Positions 1 to 10,884 of a stretch of 64,000 nucleotides of DNA are shown piece after piece. The position numbers and the translations under genes are program-made. The DNA is from Dioszegia crocea. Taxonomy: Eukaryota > Basidiomycota > Tremellomycetes > Tremellales > Bulleribasidiaceae. Position 1 is the stretch's first letter; every line of letters begins with the position of its first letter. Below the pieces are notes generated by a model that saw only the letters and a list, made by a program, of their open reading frames with translations, was not told the DNA's origin and made no database searches. Location of the stretch: contig BCKK01000002.1 in the NCBI GenBank assembly GCA_001600615.1, forward strand, positions 3,364,830 through 3,428,829, given 5' to 3'.

Positions 1-1
1 A

Positions 2-280
2 GACGCCCCATCGTCGACGGAATACACATGTTCTCGGTGCGGTGTCGAGCTTTCGGTCGATGCGGGACCGAAGGCACAGACCCGGTTGGCAGAGGCCAAG
101 GCGGAGCACAAGGATTATCACTTCGCGTTGGACTTGCAGAATGGACCGAGCCCGGCTAGGTCTAGCAAGCCAAAGGCTAGTGGAAGTGGTGCAGGAGGAA
201 AGACTGTGGGAAAAGCGAAGAAGAAACCCGAAGGAATCAAGGCGTTCTTTGCGCCCAGGCCGCCGGCAAAGGGGGGATAG
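2..280 (+). CDS. DNA polymerase eta-like protein, C-terminal end (partial)
   Basis: Only the last 92 codons are in the window; the gene runs in from the left edge in frame 2 and stops at 278-280. Near the start there is a zinc-finger pattern, C-x2-C (TCSRC) followed about 25 residues later by H-x3-H (EHKDYHFA). This is the arrangement of the UBZ3 ubiquitin-binding finger of Y-family polymerase eta. The last residues contain GIKAFFAPR, which resembles the PCNA-binding PIP box of that enzyme but lacks the usual glutamine. In the family these modules bring the translesion polymerase to ubiquitinated PCNA at stalled forks. The catalytic part lies outside the window, so a different protein with a UBZ finger and PIP-like tail cannot be excluded. 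Confidence 0.6.
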   Translation, partial: DAPSSTEYTCSRCGVELSVDAGPKAQTRLAEAKAEHKDYHFALDLQNGPSPARSSKPKASGSGAGGKTVGKAKKKPEGIKAFFAPRPPAKGG

Positions 281-529
281 ACACTAGCGATTATATTGTA
301 CTTCATCGATTCCTAGAGCTGCGAGCTCTCTCAATGTTGTAATTGCACGATGCAAGATGCTCTTTTTCATAGATTCATCGTCTGTGCGACCTATATACAG
401 ACTACGATCAATGATAGGATACTCAAATACAGCCAACACATGGACTCTTTCCTCGCGGACCGTCACTAGCTACACTAGACTAATCCCCCTCAATCTCACT
501 ACACTAAAACTACCTAAACGCTAGACTAA
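281..529. other. Convergent intergenic region, polymerase eta 3' end / RPB1 3' end
   Basis: This 249-bp gap lies between two genes pointing at each other and should hold both 3' ends. I see no convincing open reading frame, repeat or RNA gene in it. Confidence 0.6.
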
Positions 530-3500
530 TCAACTCTTCCAACTTGGCGAAGCTGCATAGCCTGAACTTCCCCATCCCTTCTTGGGCGCCGCGGCTGCCG
601 GAGGCTGCCCACCAGATCCCGACGCGCCATTCTGCCTACTGGGTCCAGGCGTGCCATTCCCGTTCCCAGCAGCACCTCCGTATGCTGGTGAGCTAGGGCT
701 GAATGCCGGACTAGCGGGACTGTAAGCTGGACTAGCCGGCGAATATTGCGGACTGGTAGGCGTGTAAGCCGGACTGGCTGGAGAGTACGTTGGGGATGTA
801 GGTGAGAATTGAGGCGATGTAGGAGAGTACCTCGGAGATGTCGCCTGGAAAGGCGCTGGGGAGGTAGGAGAGTAGGTAGGTGATGTAGGACTGAAGGCAG
901 GTGAAGCAGGTGAGTATTTGGGGGATGTTGGGGAATACCGCGGTGAGGTCATACCTGCCAACGGTGAGGTGGGGGAGTAAGCCGGAGATGCTGGCGAGTA
1001 AGGTGATGCTCGTGCACCCGCACCGGCGTACGCTGGAGAAGCAGGAGAGTAGGTAGGGGAGGAAGGGGAGAATGATGGTGAAGCGGGAGAGTACTGCGGA
1101 GATGTAGGCGAGTACTGCGGCGAGGATGGGGAGTAGGCTGGACTCGTTCCGCCGCCATAGCCACCTCGGGGTACCCAAGGTGACGCAGCTCCAGCGCCTT
1201 GGAAGGGAGAGGTAGGGGAGTAGGCCGGGGACGTGATGGCGAAGGGTGAAGTAGGACTGTAGCCCGCTGGCGAAGATGGAGAGTATCCACCAGGAGACTG
1301 ACCGCCGTGCATCGGACTCTGCCCATATCCCATATAGGCAAAGTTGCGCTCGTCGTCGTTGTTGCTGGTCTGCATTGGCGAGAAGGCTGCGGCGCCCATC
1401 GGTCCTCCCTGCGCCCACATGGGCGAGAAATTCTCGTAAGGCGTCATGGCTCCTCCCGGAGTCATACCGCCCACCATACCCGCCGCCAACATGTTTTGCA
1501 CCGGGAGTCGGTGATCGACAATGACATCCTTCAGCATCGTCATGTCGAGCGACACGTCGAACGCCCCAGTCCCCATTGGTGCCATCTGACCCAAGAGCAC
1601 ATTCTCCGCCACACCCCGACAGTCATCGATGTCTCCCACCGCCGCGGCCTCAAGCAGAATCTCGACCGTCTCCTCGAATGAACACCGCGACAGGGCGCCG
1701 GCATCAGTCCGGTTGATACCGTGACGGGTGATCGACATGAGACTGCCCTTGTTGCACATGAGGTCACAGAGGAGACCAAGATGCCGGTAATTGACGGATG
1801 AACCACCCGAGAGGATTTCGTACAATTCCTTAAAGAGAGCATTTCGCCCAGCCTCAATACCGAGCGTCTGGAACACCTCGTAACAGTTGTTCGAGTAGGT
1901 TCGGACAGCGTCGACGCCTTCGACAGCGAGTGCTTCTCGCAAGTTGATACCGTCCGTCTCGAGGTACCATTCCGACCCCTGGACGTACTTTCCTCCCTTG
2001 TCAAGCTCTCTCGTCTTCCCGTCCGAAATGAACACCCTCTCAATCCCCTTGATACCACTCAACTCCACCATGTCCAGAAGCGTTCCCTCGATCCGCTTCA
2101 AGAACATGTCCTCGTCGCCCATCATATCCTCGCTCGCGTCATCGTCGACAACCCGGATCCGGATGATCAACTTGGGCGCGTTATCTTCCGAGTGGATGAT
2201 GAAGGCGTCCTTGCCCATAAAGAAGGCAATGGCATTGACGATTTGGGACATTTCGTACCCTCCCTCGAGGACCTTGGCTCGGTCAAGCTCGAGACGGAGT
2301 AACCATGGCGAGTGAGATTCCAGCCGGATGTCTTCATCGGGAATGGCAAAGAAGGCATCGACGAAATCCTTGTCCTCCTCGATCCGAGTGGTATCAAGAT
2401 CGGGGTCGTAGAAGATTTCAACGGAGGATGTGATGTCGCGCAACCGGGTGTAGGTAAGATGACGCATAACTTTGTGCGCATCCTCTTCCGTCCGATTGTA
2501 ATCATCGTGGAGGTAGATATTTAGGGCAGGGGTTCGGATATTGACGGCGACGTTGATAATCTCCTTCAATCGGGGAACACCACCAGTGACGGCTTTCGAA
2601 GCCACACCAGCCAGATGGAAAGTGTTGAGCGTCATCTGAGTGGCCGGTTCTCCGATCGACTGCGCAGCAAGCGTCCCGACCATCTCGGCAGGATCGACCA
2701 GAGCTCGATTGAAACTCTGCTCGACCTCCCCAATGACCCAGTCAAACGCCTCCCGATTCAGATGGTACTCCTCCAACACCCGCCGAGTCGCCAACTGAGA
2801 CCGAAGGAAGATGTTGAAGAGGATAGTAGCGTTGGACTGGTGGGCCCGACTGAGAGGATCGTCTCCGCGGACGACGACGAGGCGATCCATCAGAGCCTGT
2901 CGCTGCTCGATGATGGTGAGGGGATCTAGATCGGACGCGAGTCGACGATCAATGTGGAAGATTTGTTGGGAGTTTTTTATGATGCGTTGGAAACTGACGG
3001 GGAGAGGTCGCTGGTCATAACCATCCGGGAAGATGGATGTACGCAGCTCGTGCCGATCCTCCTCGAGTTGCCGGAACTCCTCGTCCAACTGGGCTTGGAG
3101 TTCGACCGAGTGGGTATCGATGTGAGGTTGGAGGGTGTTCTTCTTGAATCCCTTCCCGCCCAACACATCAATCTTGTACCTCTCCTCAAATTCCTCGTGA
3201 CCGAGAGACAACGCGTCTACTTCCTGTTTTCGTCAGCTGTAACTTTGTTGCAGACATACCTGACTCTCAACGGCGGTCGCATCCATCCCATCTTCTCCAT
3301 ACAAGAACTGAATGATGTCTCCATTCGAATTCCGTACCGTTCCATCATATCCCACCTTCAGGTCCTCCATCGCCTTGACCAACCGACGCTGAATATATCC
3401 CGTCTCGGCAGTCTTGACGGCCGTGTCAATCAAACCAACACGACCACCCATGGCGTGGAACCAGAACTCCTGGGGAGTAAGACCTCGAAGGTAAGAGTTT

Positions 3501-6386
3501 TCGACGAAGCCTCTCGATTCCGGTCCATAGTCATCTCGCGAGAAATGGGGTAGCGTTCGATGTCTGAACCCGAAGTCGATACGCTTTCCGTCCACCTGCT
3601 GCTGACCCACCACACCCGCCATCTGCGAGATGTTGATTGGATTTCCCTTGGATCCAGCCTCCATCATCTGCTTGAAGTTGTTGGCTTCCTTCAGCTCTGC
3701 AGCTGCAGTGACACCTGTCCATCCTCTCGCCTCTTCCAGCTCGACCGTTGCCAGCTTCTCGAGCGTTTCTCGGATCGTCATACCCGGCTTCTGCTGCATG
3801 AGGTTGTTCTCCGCCTGTAGAATCAGAGCCTGGACCGCCGCCTTTGCCGACGCCATCTTTTCGGTGATTTTATTCATCGTCTCGGTAGCGACGACGGCAT
3901 CACCAATACTGACTGAAAAGCCGGTATGGAGGAGCCAGAAGTTGACGATTTGCTGACAAGCCGAGAAGAAATCTCGAGCGGCGACATGTCCGAGTTGTCG
4001 GAAGATGACGTGGACGAGACCTCGTTCCGACGTTCCCGCCATGCTCTTGTTGATAATTCCCCTCAACAATTGCCCATCATCGATAATGACAAACTTGTCC
4101 TTCTCGTCGATTTCGTCATCGGGTTTACACTTGACCGAGATGTTGATACCTTTCGGTATACACATTGACAAGATTTGTTTCCCCGTCCACATGGGTTTCG
4201 GTTTGAGGATCGCTGGCGGTGGGATCTGACCATCCCAATCCGTCACCCACAAGAAGATGTTCTGCACCTGGAACCAATCCATCAGGTTGTCCCGCAGTGT
4301 GATTTTCCGGATACCGAGGAGCGTATCTTGCACGATGCCCATGACGGGTTTATTCGCTTGGGGCGATATGATCTAGATGGCTAAGCGCAGAGTTCAAACG
4401 AACTGAGGCAGAGGCAAATGTACCTGTCTTGGAACCCAAGCGATCTGGCTCAACTCTGCTCTCGTTTCTTCACTTTGCGGTACGCTGATGGTCAGCGGGG
4501 TTGAATTTGCGCATATAGAAAGACTTACTGCAAGTTCATTTCGTCACCATCGAAATCGGCATTATAGGGGGATGTTCTGCTTGTCAGCTGGGGTGAAGTC
4601 ATATGATGCAGGGACATACACAGAGAGGTTCAAACGGAAAGCTGATCGTTAGCTCACTTTCCCTCGACACCTAGCGCGTACTCACTAGAATAGTTCATCA
4701 ACTTGACTCGATGCGACATCATGGACATTTTATGCAAACTAGGCTGACGGTTGAAGAGGACGTAGCTGACGTCAGCTTTGATTTGCCTTGTACTCACTCT
4801 CCATCCTTCAAATGACGCTCGACAATCCATCCAAATTGAAGCGAAACCGGCTCAGACGTCTTTCGGTACTTCAAATCTACACGCTCGCCGGTATCCTTCA
4901 CAACATATCGAGCTCCGGGGTACGTGGCAGGACCGTTCCCGACCAAGGTCTGTAGGTATACAATATTATAAGGCGTTACTGTCATCAGCACCGCACCAGG
5001 CGATCACTCACCTCTTTCCGGATAGGTCAAAGTCATAGCGATACTCTTCGGTACACCGACCTGATCCAACTGTAAATTTGGATCTCCGGTAATAACCGTT
5101 CGAGCTGAAAAATCGACACGCTTCCCCATCAAATTTCCCCTCAATCGCCCCTCCTTCCCCTTTAGACGCGCACGGATCGCCTTGATTGGCCGACCGGATT
5201 TTTGCATATCCTGGGGGATACCGGCGATGTCGTTATCCATGTAAGTGGCAACGTGGAATTGGAGTAGATCAAAGTGATCATTGATGACGGAGGGGGGAAC
5301 ACCTTCGGCCTCTAATCGACGGACAGTGGCGGAATGCTTGAGGATCTGAGCAAGTTTGTAGGTCAAATCATCCTCAGATCGCATGGCACCACCGTCGACC
5401 GAGATAGAAGGTCGAACAGCCGCAGGAGGGACGGGGAGTACGGTGAGGATCATCCAGTCGGGACGGGCGAATTCGGCGTTGAGACCCATAACGTGAAGAT
5501 CGTCGGCGGAGATCTTCTTGAGAAGATTGTGAATCTCTCCAGGGGGAACGACCCTCTTCTCTGGCTCTGCCGCCTCCTCTCCCTTCTCCGTCTGCGGCTT
5601 GGTGACCGAGATCAACTTGAGTGCCTCCTTTCTCCACACCGGCTGCAGATGTCCACATCCACCGTGGTTGGCCTTCTTCGGCTTCTTCTGATCCCTCTGG
5701 AACTGGTCCTCCGCCGTCGCGTCCCCATCGTCCTCCTCGTTCGGCTCATCCACCTCACACGTCCTCTTCTTTACTGCCACCGCCCAGATGTTCTTGAGAC
5801 GGTGCTGAGGTTTGAATCGGCGAACAATGTTGGCCACCTCTGGATCGCCCTAACCGTCAGTAGAGCCCGACAGCAGAAACCCACAATGTCCACTTTTAGC
5901 TTGCCGCAGGAAAAACAGATGCACTCCAGGATCTTCTTGACCTTGACCATGAATCCGGCGTGAAAGACGGGTCGGGCGAGGTCAATGTAACCGAAATGAC
6001 CGGGACATTCTGCCATACCCTCTAGACAGGTTTGACATTTGAAGTTACGGTCGATAGCTGTTTGGTTGGCAACACTTCAAGGCAACGAAGAAGAATAAAA
6101 CATACTGCCCATTTTGGGATCCATCAGACCTCCAACCTTCTGTCGTTGTCCCGTCTCATCCATCACTTCCGGATGCTCGATCTTGGCCACAGCAAAGGCT
6201 TTCTGGATATGTCAGCGCGTGAAGCGCTAACTGAAGCTCTGCCCAACCATCCACCACAACATCCCATATACATGAACACATAGATATAAGAACAACACTC
6301 ACGATCTCCTCAGGACTCATGACCCCAAACTGGATCTCCCGAATCTGGCGCACGGGGGCGGAAGAATAAGGGAATGTGACCGTCAT
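530..6386 (-). CDS. RPB1: RNA polymerase II largest subunit RPB1
   Basis: Catalytic subunit of nuclear RNA polymerase II. I can join 11 exons on the minus strand (6386-6303, 6202-6106, 6057-5885, 5849-5012, 4978-4798, 4765-4686, 4641-4620, 4576-4529, 4484-4424, 4372-3260, 3223-530), giving 1796 residues with all phases consistent. The start is the ATG at 6386, beginning [13 protein letters not shown]. The N-terminal zinc region reads [21 protein letters not shown]. The catalytic metal loop [11 protein letters not shown] is in the 48-nt exon at 4529-4576. The trigger-loop/bridge region ([19 protein letters not shown]) is near residue 1090. The C-terminal domain occupies about residues 1541-1750 (DNA 670-1295) with 21 recognisable heptads broken by glycine/alanine-rich spacers, and the protein ends in a short tail after [11 protein letters not shown]. 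None of the heptads is an exact YSPTSPS. Length and order match fungal RPB1. Confidence 0.98.
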
Positions 6387-7187
6387 TTTGGTTCGAGTTC
6401 CGAAGGAGGAAGTGGTGTGTAATGTCCGCTACTCTCTGCCTGGTCTCGCTGGCGCCTCCTTGCAGTCTCTTCGTCTCTTCTTCGTCGATTACGCCTGTGA
6501 CAAGAAGATATTGGAGTGGGAAGGAGAGTCGGTGGCGAAAAGCTCGAGTGTTTATGGGTTTATGGGTATCGACCAATAATCGCACAAATGGAATCGTATT
6601 GGGAGACAAAGAGGCGAGATCTATAAGCCGAAAGAAGCGAGAAGTACAGAAGGCCCGAGGCGAAAAAGAACCCGAAAGAACGAAGGTCTAGAAGGAGAGG
6701 AAAGCTGGGACTGGTCGCTGATAGATCTCGTCCTTATTTCCTCGCCTTGTTTTGAAATCGTCAAAGGTCGAATTAACGATTTGACGATTTGGGTCGGTAG
6801 CTAGCTGACGAAGGGTATGCCCTTGTCAGTCAACCGTCTTTGTATGAAAGACGATGGTTGGGTGAGAGAGGGAGAGAGAGGAAGAGGAAGGTCGCGAGAT
6901 GAGTGCTTGAGTGGCGTCCACCCAGGGAAGGATATCTCCGGGTAATTCCGGATGTGGCACTTTTACGACGCGTCCTTTCAGCTTCGGATCCGCGTTCTGC
7001 CTATGCACGACTCAATCTACGTACCTTGCAATGTCCATGTAAAGAGAAGCGGTCTGCGGTGATGCGTGGTTGACTCGGGATCGGTACCAGATCAAAGATC
7101 CCACCAGGATATATATACTCACAGCCTTAATCTCACCGAAATCTCCAAAGGGGGCTACAATCTCCTCAACCAAATCAACCAAAACTC
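6387..7187. promoter_or_regulatory. Divergent promoter region, RPB1 / acyltransferase
   Basis: This 801-bp region lies between the RPB1 start (minus strand) and the acyltransferase start (plus strand) and must hold both promoters and 5' leaders. A purine-rich run of GAGAG and GGAAG type lies near 6861-6890. Short open frames occur on both strands, but none has a recognisable protein or splice context. No TATA box could be assigned with confidence. Confidence 0.5.
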
Positions 7188-8678
7188 ATGTCGTCCATTC
7201 CCCTCACACATGGCCCACACCGGCTCCTCAATCCACAAGATCCCAACGTCCTCACTTCGCTCCCCACTATCTGGAAGCTGGGTCCACTCGACCTACTCAC
7301 CACATACTTTATCCCTGTCGCTGTCATATTCATATACGAAGCCCATCCCTCTACCTCCCCCCCACCCATCTCCTTCGACCGCCTACAAACAGCTCTTGGC
7401 TACTTGCTGAATTACTATCCCCATCTCACCGGCCGGTTTCGAATCGATACCGTCAATGGCAAACACATCATCGACCGCCTCGGAACCGGTGCGGCCCTAC
7501 ACGAATCAACTCTCGAGCAGCCGCTCTCTGCGTTTCGGAAGTCGGGGGTGTACTCAGTCATGGATCAGCCTGGAGCGGGCAATGGCCTGCTGGCGCCATA
7601 CGATACGTCACTAGCAGCTCTGGACAAGGATCCAATCTTCACTGTCCAGTATACCCGTTTTGCATGCGGAGGGGTTGCGCTGGGTATCAGGTGTCCGCAC
7701 ATAGTGACGGATGGAGATGGGTTCTTTAGGCTGGCTGGGGATCTGGCCACTCTGTATCGAGGGCTGGATGGGCCGGAGAGGGGGGAGCTACCAGTAGGGC
7801 AGGAGCCATGTGTGATTCCCTACATGGCGGATTTCGGAGAGGATGAGGCGGAGGCGAAGGAGGCGAGGGAGTATCAGCCGGCACTCTTCGGGCTGAAGCA
7901 GCCGTTAGAAATCGGAGCAACAACGGTTGCGCCCACGACCCCCACACCACCACCGCCCGCTCGACCTCCCGTCACCGGACGCGAGTACCACTTTTCCTCC
8001 TCGGAACTATCTAAACTCCAGATGGCAGCGTCCGACCCAACACTTCCCAAACCCATCTCTTCCTTCGTCGCCCTCTCAGCGTGGCTATACCAACAAATCC
8101 ACAAAGCCCGCCTCATCCTCCAATCCCAAGATCCTGAGGTCCACAAAATCACCACGACGGATTTCCTATCCCCGCTCAACCTTCGCGCGATAAACCGTCT
8201 TCCCAATCTCGCCCCCAACTACTTCCCCAATGCCGCTTTGGCCCATCACACCACTATCCCCTCTGACGACCTCTCAAATCTACCCCTCCCTGTAATCGCT
8301 CGGTCGATCCTTCGCATGATGACTGAAACCTCCACGGTTGGCGACAAGGCGGAAAACACTATCCGGTGGCTTGCCGCTCAACCAAAACTGAGTGACGTCC
8401 GATCTGGGATGAAGCACGGTTCGGGTGCATTCTACATCTCCCAGTGGAACAGATTCGACATGTATGGCGAAGGATCGGTGCAGTTTGTCGAAGGGGAAAG
8501 GCCGGTATTGGTCAGCCCACCATTCACGCCTATTTCCCTGGTGGACGGTTTGGCGTATGTGCTGCCTCCACACCCGAGGGATGGGAAGGAAGGGGATGGG
8601 ATTGTGCTATACTTGAGCTTGGTTGACCCGCTGTGGGCGATTCTAGAGAAAGAGGGATTATTTACGGTGCCCGAGTAG
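7188..8678 (+). CDS. BAHD/transferase-family acyltransferase
   Basis: Single-exon gene for 496 residues starting at ATG 7188. The protein fits the PF02458 transferase family, whose members move an acyl group from acyl-CoA to an alcohol or amine. The catalytic HxxxD motif is visible as HIVTD in the stretch IRCPHIVTDGDGF near residue 175. A typical early segment, LGYLLNYYPHLTGRF, lies near residue 85. The second family motif, DFGWG, is not intact; the equivalent place near residue 425 reads FDMYGEGSVQF. The length matches the family (about 430-500). There is no signal peptide or membrane segment, so a cytosolic enzyme is expected. The substrate cannot be told from sequence. Trichothecene acetyltransferase-like and hydroxycinnamoyltransferase-like proteins in fungi look similar. 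The lack of introns stands out beside its intron-rich neighbours. Confidence 0.85.
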   Translation: MSSIPLTHGPHRLLNPQDPNVLTSLPTIWKLGPLDLLTTYFIPVAVIFIYEAHPSTSPPPISFDRLQTALGYLLNYYPHLTGRFRIDTVNGKHIIDRLGTGAALHESTLEQPLSAFRKSGVYSVMDQPGAGNGLLAPYDTSLAALDKDPIFTVQYTRFACGGVALGIRCPHIVTDGDGFFRLAGDLATLYRGLDGPERGELPVGQEPCVIPYMADFGEDEAEAKEAREYQPALFGLKQPLEIGATTVAPTTPTPPPPARPPVTGREYHFSSSELSKLQMAASDPTLPKPISSFVALSAWLYQQIHKARLILQSQDPEVHKITTTDFLSPLNLRAINRLPNLAPNYFPNAALAHHTTIPSDDLSNLPLPVIARSILRMMTETSTVGDKAENTIRWLAAQPKLSDVRSGMKHGSGAFYISQWNRFDMYGEGSVQFVEGERPVLVSPPFTPISLVDGLAYVLPPHPRDGKEGDGIVLYLSLVDPLWAILEKEGLFTVPE

Positions 8679-9262
8679 GATTAGAGCAAGATGTTGTAGT
8701 CGCGGGTTACTAGGGAGTACAAACGGTATATAGGAGCCAGGCACATGTGTAGATAGATAGATTTTCTTAGATGTGACTAGAAGAGTAGAGTGACTATGGT
8801 ATTGGATTTATGGATGCCGGAACATGAGGACATCTCACTCCTTGTCTGAGCCACCTGTGAAGACCGCGCAGCTTGAAGCGAGTCGCTATGCGGCTCTCAT
8901 CGAGTCAAGCACTTCACGTATGCAGCATGACGCATTTCTCCGGAACGTTCCCCATTACCTTTGACACATGTCTCAACGGTTCTACCTTTGACCAGAGCTG
9001 ACCTGATACTCACAATGCTCCTTTGAACACTGTACATCGTGACTGCTCACTTCAGCTGACCCGTATTGTTTCTGGCGCTTTCGAGAACTCCTCATCAGCC
9101 ATTCAACATCTCTTTCCAGCTCCAATCCCCACTTCGCGAAAAACAGCGCACCCAGGTTGCACTTCCCGCACAATCGACAGACCCCCATACTCAACCGCAA
9201 GCGTCACCAATCAGCCCTATCACATCACTCCTCAATATCCCCAATACCTTTGCCACTCTATC
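8679..9262. other. Intergenic region after the acyltransferase
   Basis: This 584-bp stretch holds the acyltransferase 3' end and the promoter of the next gene. A short AGATAGAT run is at about 8751-8760. No gene or RNA is recognisable. Confidence 0.5.
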
Positions 9263-9730
9263 ATGTCCGATCTCTCCTACGATTCGCCCATCAAGTCCCT
9301 GGTAGCAAGCTCCCTGAACCTGAGCGTACCAGCCTCGACCCTACTCCACAATACGGGTTTTACCAATACTCTCAACGAATCCGGCTTACCCGCAGGCCAC
9401 ATCTGCAAAGCCCCCGAACTATCCATGATCGAAAACTTTCAAAAAATGGCGTTCACTGCGGCTATGACCACCGCTCTGACCTGGGCCGGGATGTGGGTTG
9501 TGAAGCGGGGTAAAGAATGGTGGAACAGAAGGGGAAGAAACACGGCCAGTGCCGAGACTCAGAGTCAGTTGAACCCATCAGCCCTCTCTCAATTCGTCAT
9601 GAGCTCGAAAGCGGGAAGCTTGGACGAGAAATCTTACCCCGAGTCACATTCGAGTATGTCTGCACATGACCCATACCTGGAAGGCTCTGGTGGGTCAGTT
9701 GATCAGCGGGGACAAGGAGAGCAGAGGTGA
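9263..9730 (+). CDS. Small hypothetical protein with one membrane segment
   Basis: The open frame from ATG 9263 (MSDLSYDSPIKSLVASS) to 9730 encodes 155 residues. I do not recognise a family. The centre holds a hydrophobic stretch (MAFTAAMTTALTWAGMWVV, about residues 55-75) followed by a basic segment (KRGKEWWNRRGR), which looks like a single transmembrane helix with a positively charged cytosolic edge. The rest is serine-rich and polar. The frame stays open upstream to about 9023 but without a better ATG. A possible donor (GTGGGT) near the end means the last residues could be spliced differently. The coding call rests only on open frame, composition and the helix. Confidence 0.45.
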   Translation: MSDLSYDSPIKSLVASSLNLSVPASTLLHNTGFTNTLNESGLPAGHICKAPELSMIENFQKMAFTAAMTTALTWAGMWVVKRGKEWWNRRGRNTASAETQSQLNPSALSQFVMSSKAGSLDEKSYPESHSSMSAHDPYLEGSGGSVDQRGQGEQR

Positions 9731-10143
9731 TGAGCTCAGAGGATCCGGTGCGGCGTGGAAGGAATGGAGGCACGGAGCCGGAGTCACGAGAGCGCCCTGG
9801 AGCGTCCAAAGAGCTCCACACATATACCGCTCTCGTTCAAGATCGGCTTGAGATCATGTATATGTGGCACTTGAGGACGTCCGCAGAAAGTAGTGGAGCT
9901 AAATAAGTGACGCTTTCATATGACAGCCCGTTATTTTGTCACTTTACAGACGTCACAATGCCCAAATCGTTAGTATCTAAATGCTTGCTTGACACTACAT
10001 CAGTAATGCAAGGTCAGATGGCTCATCCGATGCAGCCCGACATTATACTCGACAGCATTGTCCGCAATCAGTAGAAGCGGGCTGACCACTCCCGCACCTC
10101 CCGCAATAATGATCGTACATGTCTCAACCCACCCCCTAGCCCC
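9731..10143. other. Convergent intergenic region
   Basis: This 413-bp gap lies between the small membrane protein gene (+) and NDUFA12 (-) and holds two 3' ends. I see no further gene. Confidence 0.5.
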
Positions 10144-10884
10144 CTAGGCCTTGGTCTCCGCTGCAGCTCCTGCCCCGCTTCGTGGTTTGACGACCGGGTC
10201 CCATGCCCTGATCTTTGGTACGACTGTCGAGTAAGGCTTATACGCTCCTCTTGTTCCCGTTAGGTTCTCCTTGAAATCCTGTGTGAGATCAGCATCTGAC
10301 CTCATTCGACAGCCGGAACCCTATGCCCATCCACCTCCATCCTCCATCCTCCATCCTCGGCCTCATTCTCGCTCTGCTTTTCGTCTCGAATAAGAGTAGA
10401 CTTACAGCAAGCCATGGAGGTCGACTAGCGTTCATGATGGGGTCCGAAGGTGGCGGGTCCATCCTGATGTGATGCAGCCAAGAGTGCCACTCCGGTACAG
10501 CCTGCGAGGCGTTGAAGTCATCTTGCGCATAGTCTACCCATCTCTGTCGGCCTATAGGCATCAGCGCGTCTTACAGATACAACACATCCGCTAGAATCTT
10601 GAACATACCTGGGACTTCCTCCGTAGGGTTCATATTCTCATAATATCTGTTGCCCATCTGATCCGTCCCGACGTGTTTACCCATCTTGGCGTCTCCAATA
10701 TACCTACAAATCAGCACCTGTCCAAAGTCCCATAGATGTACTACGATGCGGCGTCGGGAAATCTTCGTGCCCTTCCTCCGCTCTTGCCTCTCTTGCTCAA
10801 TATCGGCCATACTCACGTCATATTTCTAAACCACTCCTTAAACCCCGCCGCGCGCATGTTCTTGAACGTGCGTACCAAACTCAT
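10144..10884 (-). CDS. NADH:ubiquinone oxidoreductase subunit NDUFA12 (B17.2)
   Basis: Accessory subunit of mitochondrial respiratory complex I. Four exons on the minus strand (10884-10817, 10703-10609, 10551-10406, 10278-10144) join in phase to 147 residues, starting MSLVRTFKNMRAAGFKEW. The core carries the family signature YIGDAKMGKHVGTDQMGNRY, followed by YYENMNPTEEVPGRQRWV and WHSWLHHIRMDPPP. The usual C-terminal part follows (YKPYSTVVPKIRAWDP). The length matches other NDUFA12 proteins. The presence of this gene shows the organism has a conventional complex I, unlike Saccharomyces. The intron at 10279-10405 contains about three and a half tandem copies of a CCTCCAT unit. Confidence 0.96.

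Noticed and set aside
670..1295. Short tandem repeats that could suggest a minisatellite or repeat array
   Set aside because: They encode the RPB1 heptads in frame with varied codons, so they are the coding CTD and not an independent repeat.
10330..10360. CCTCCAT tandem units as a possible regulatory repeat
   Set aside because: Only about three and a half copies inside a normal NDUFA12 intron; simple slippage explains it.
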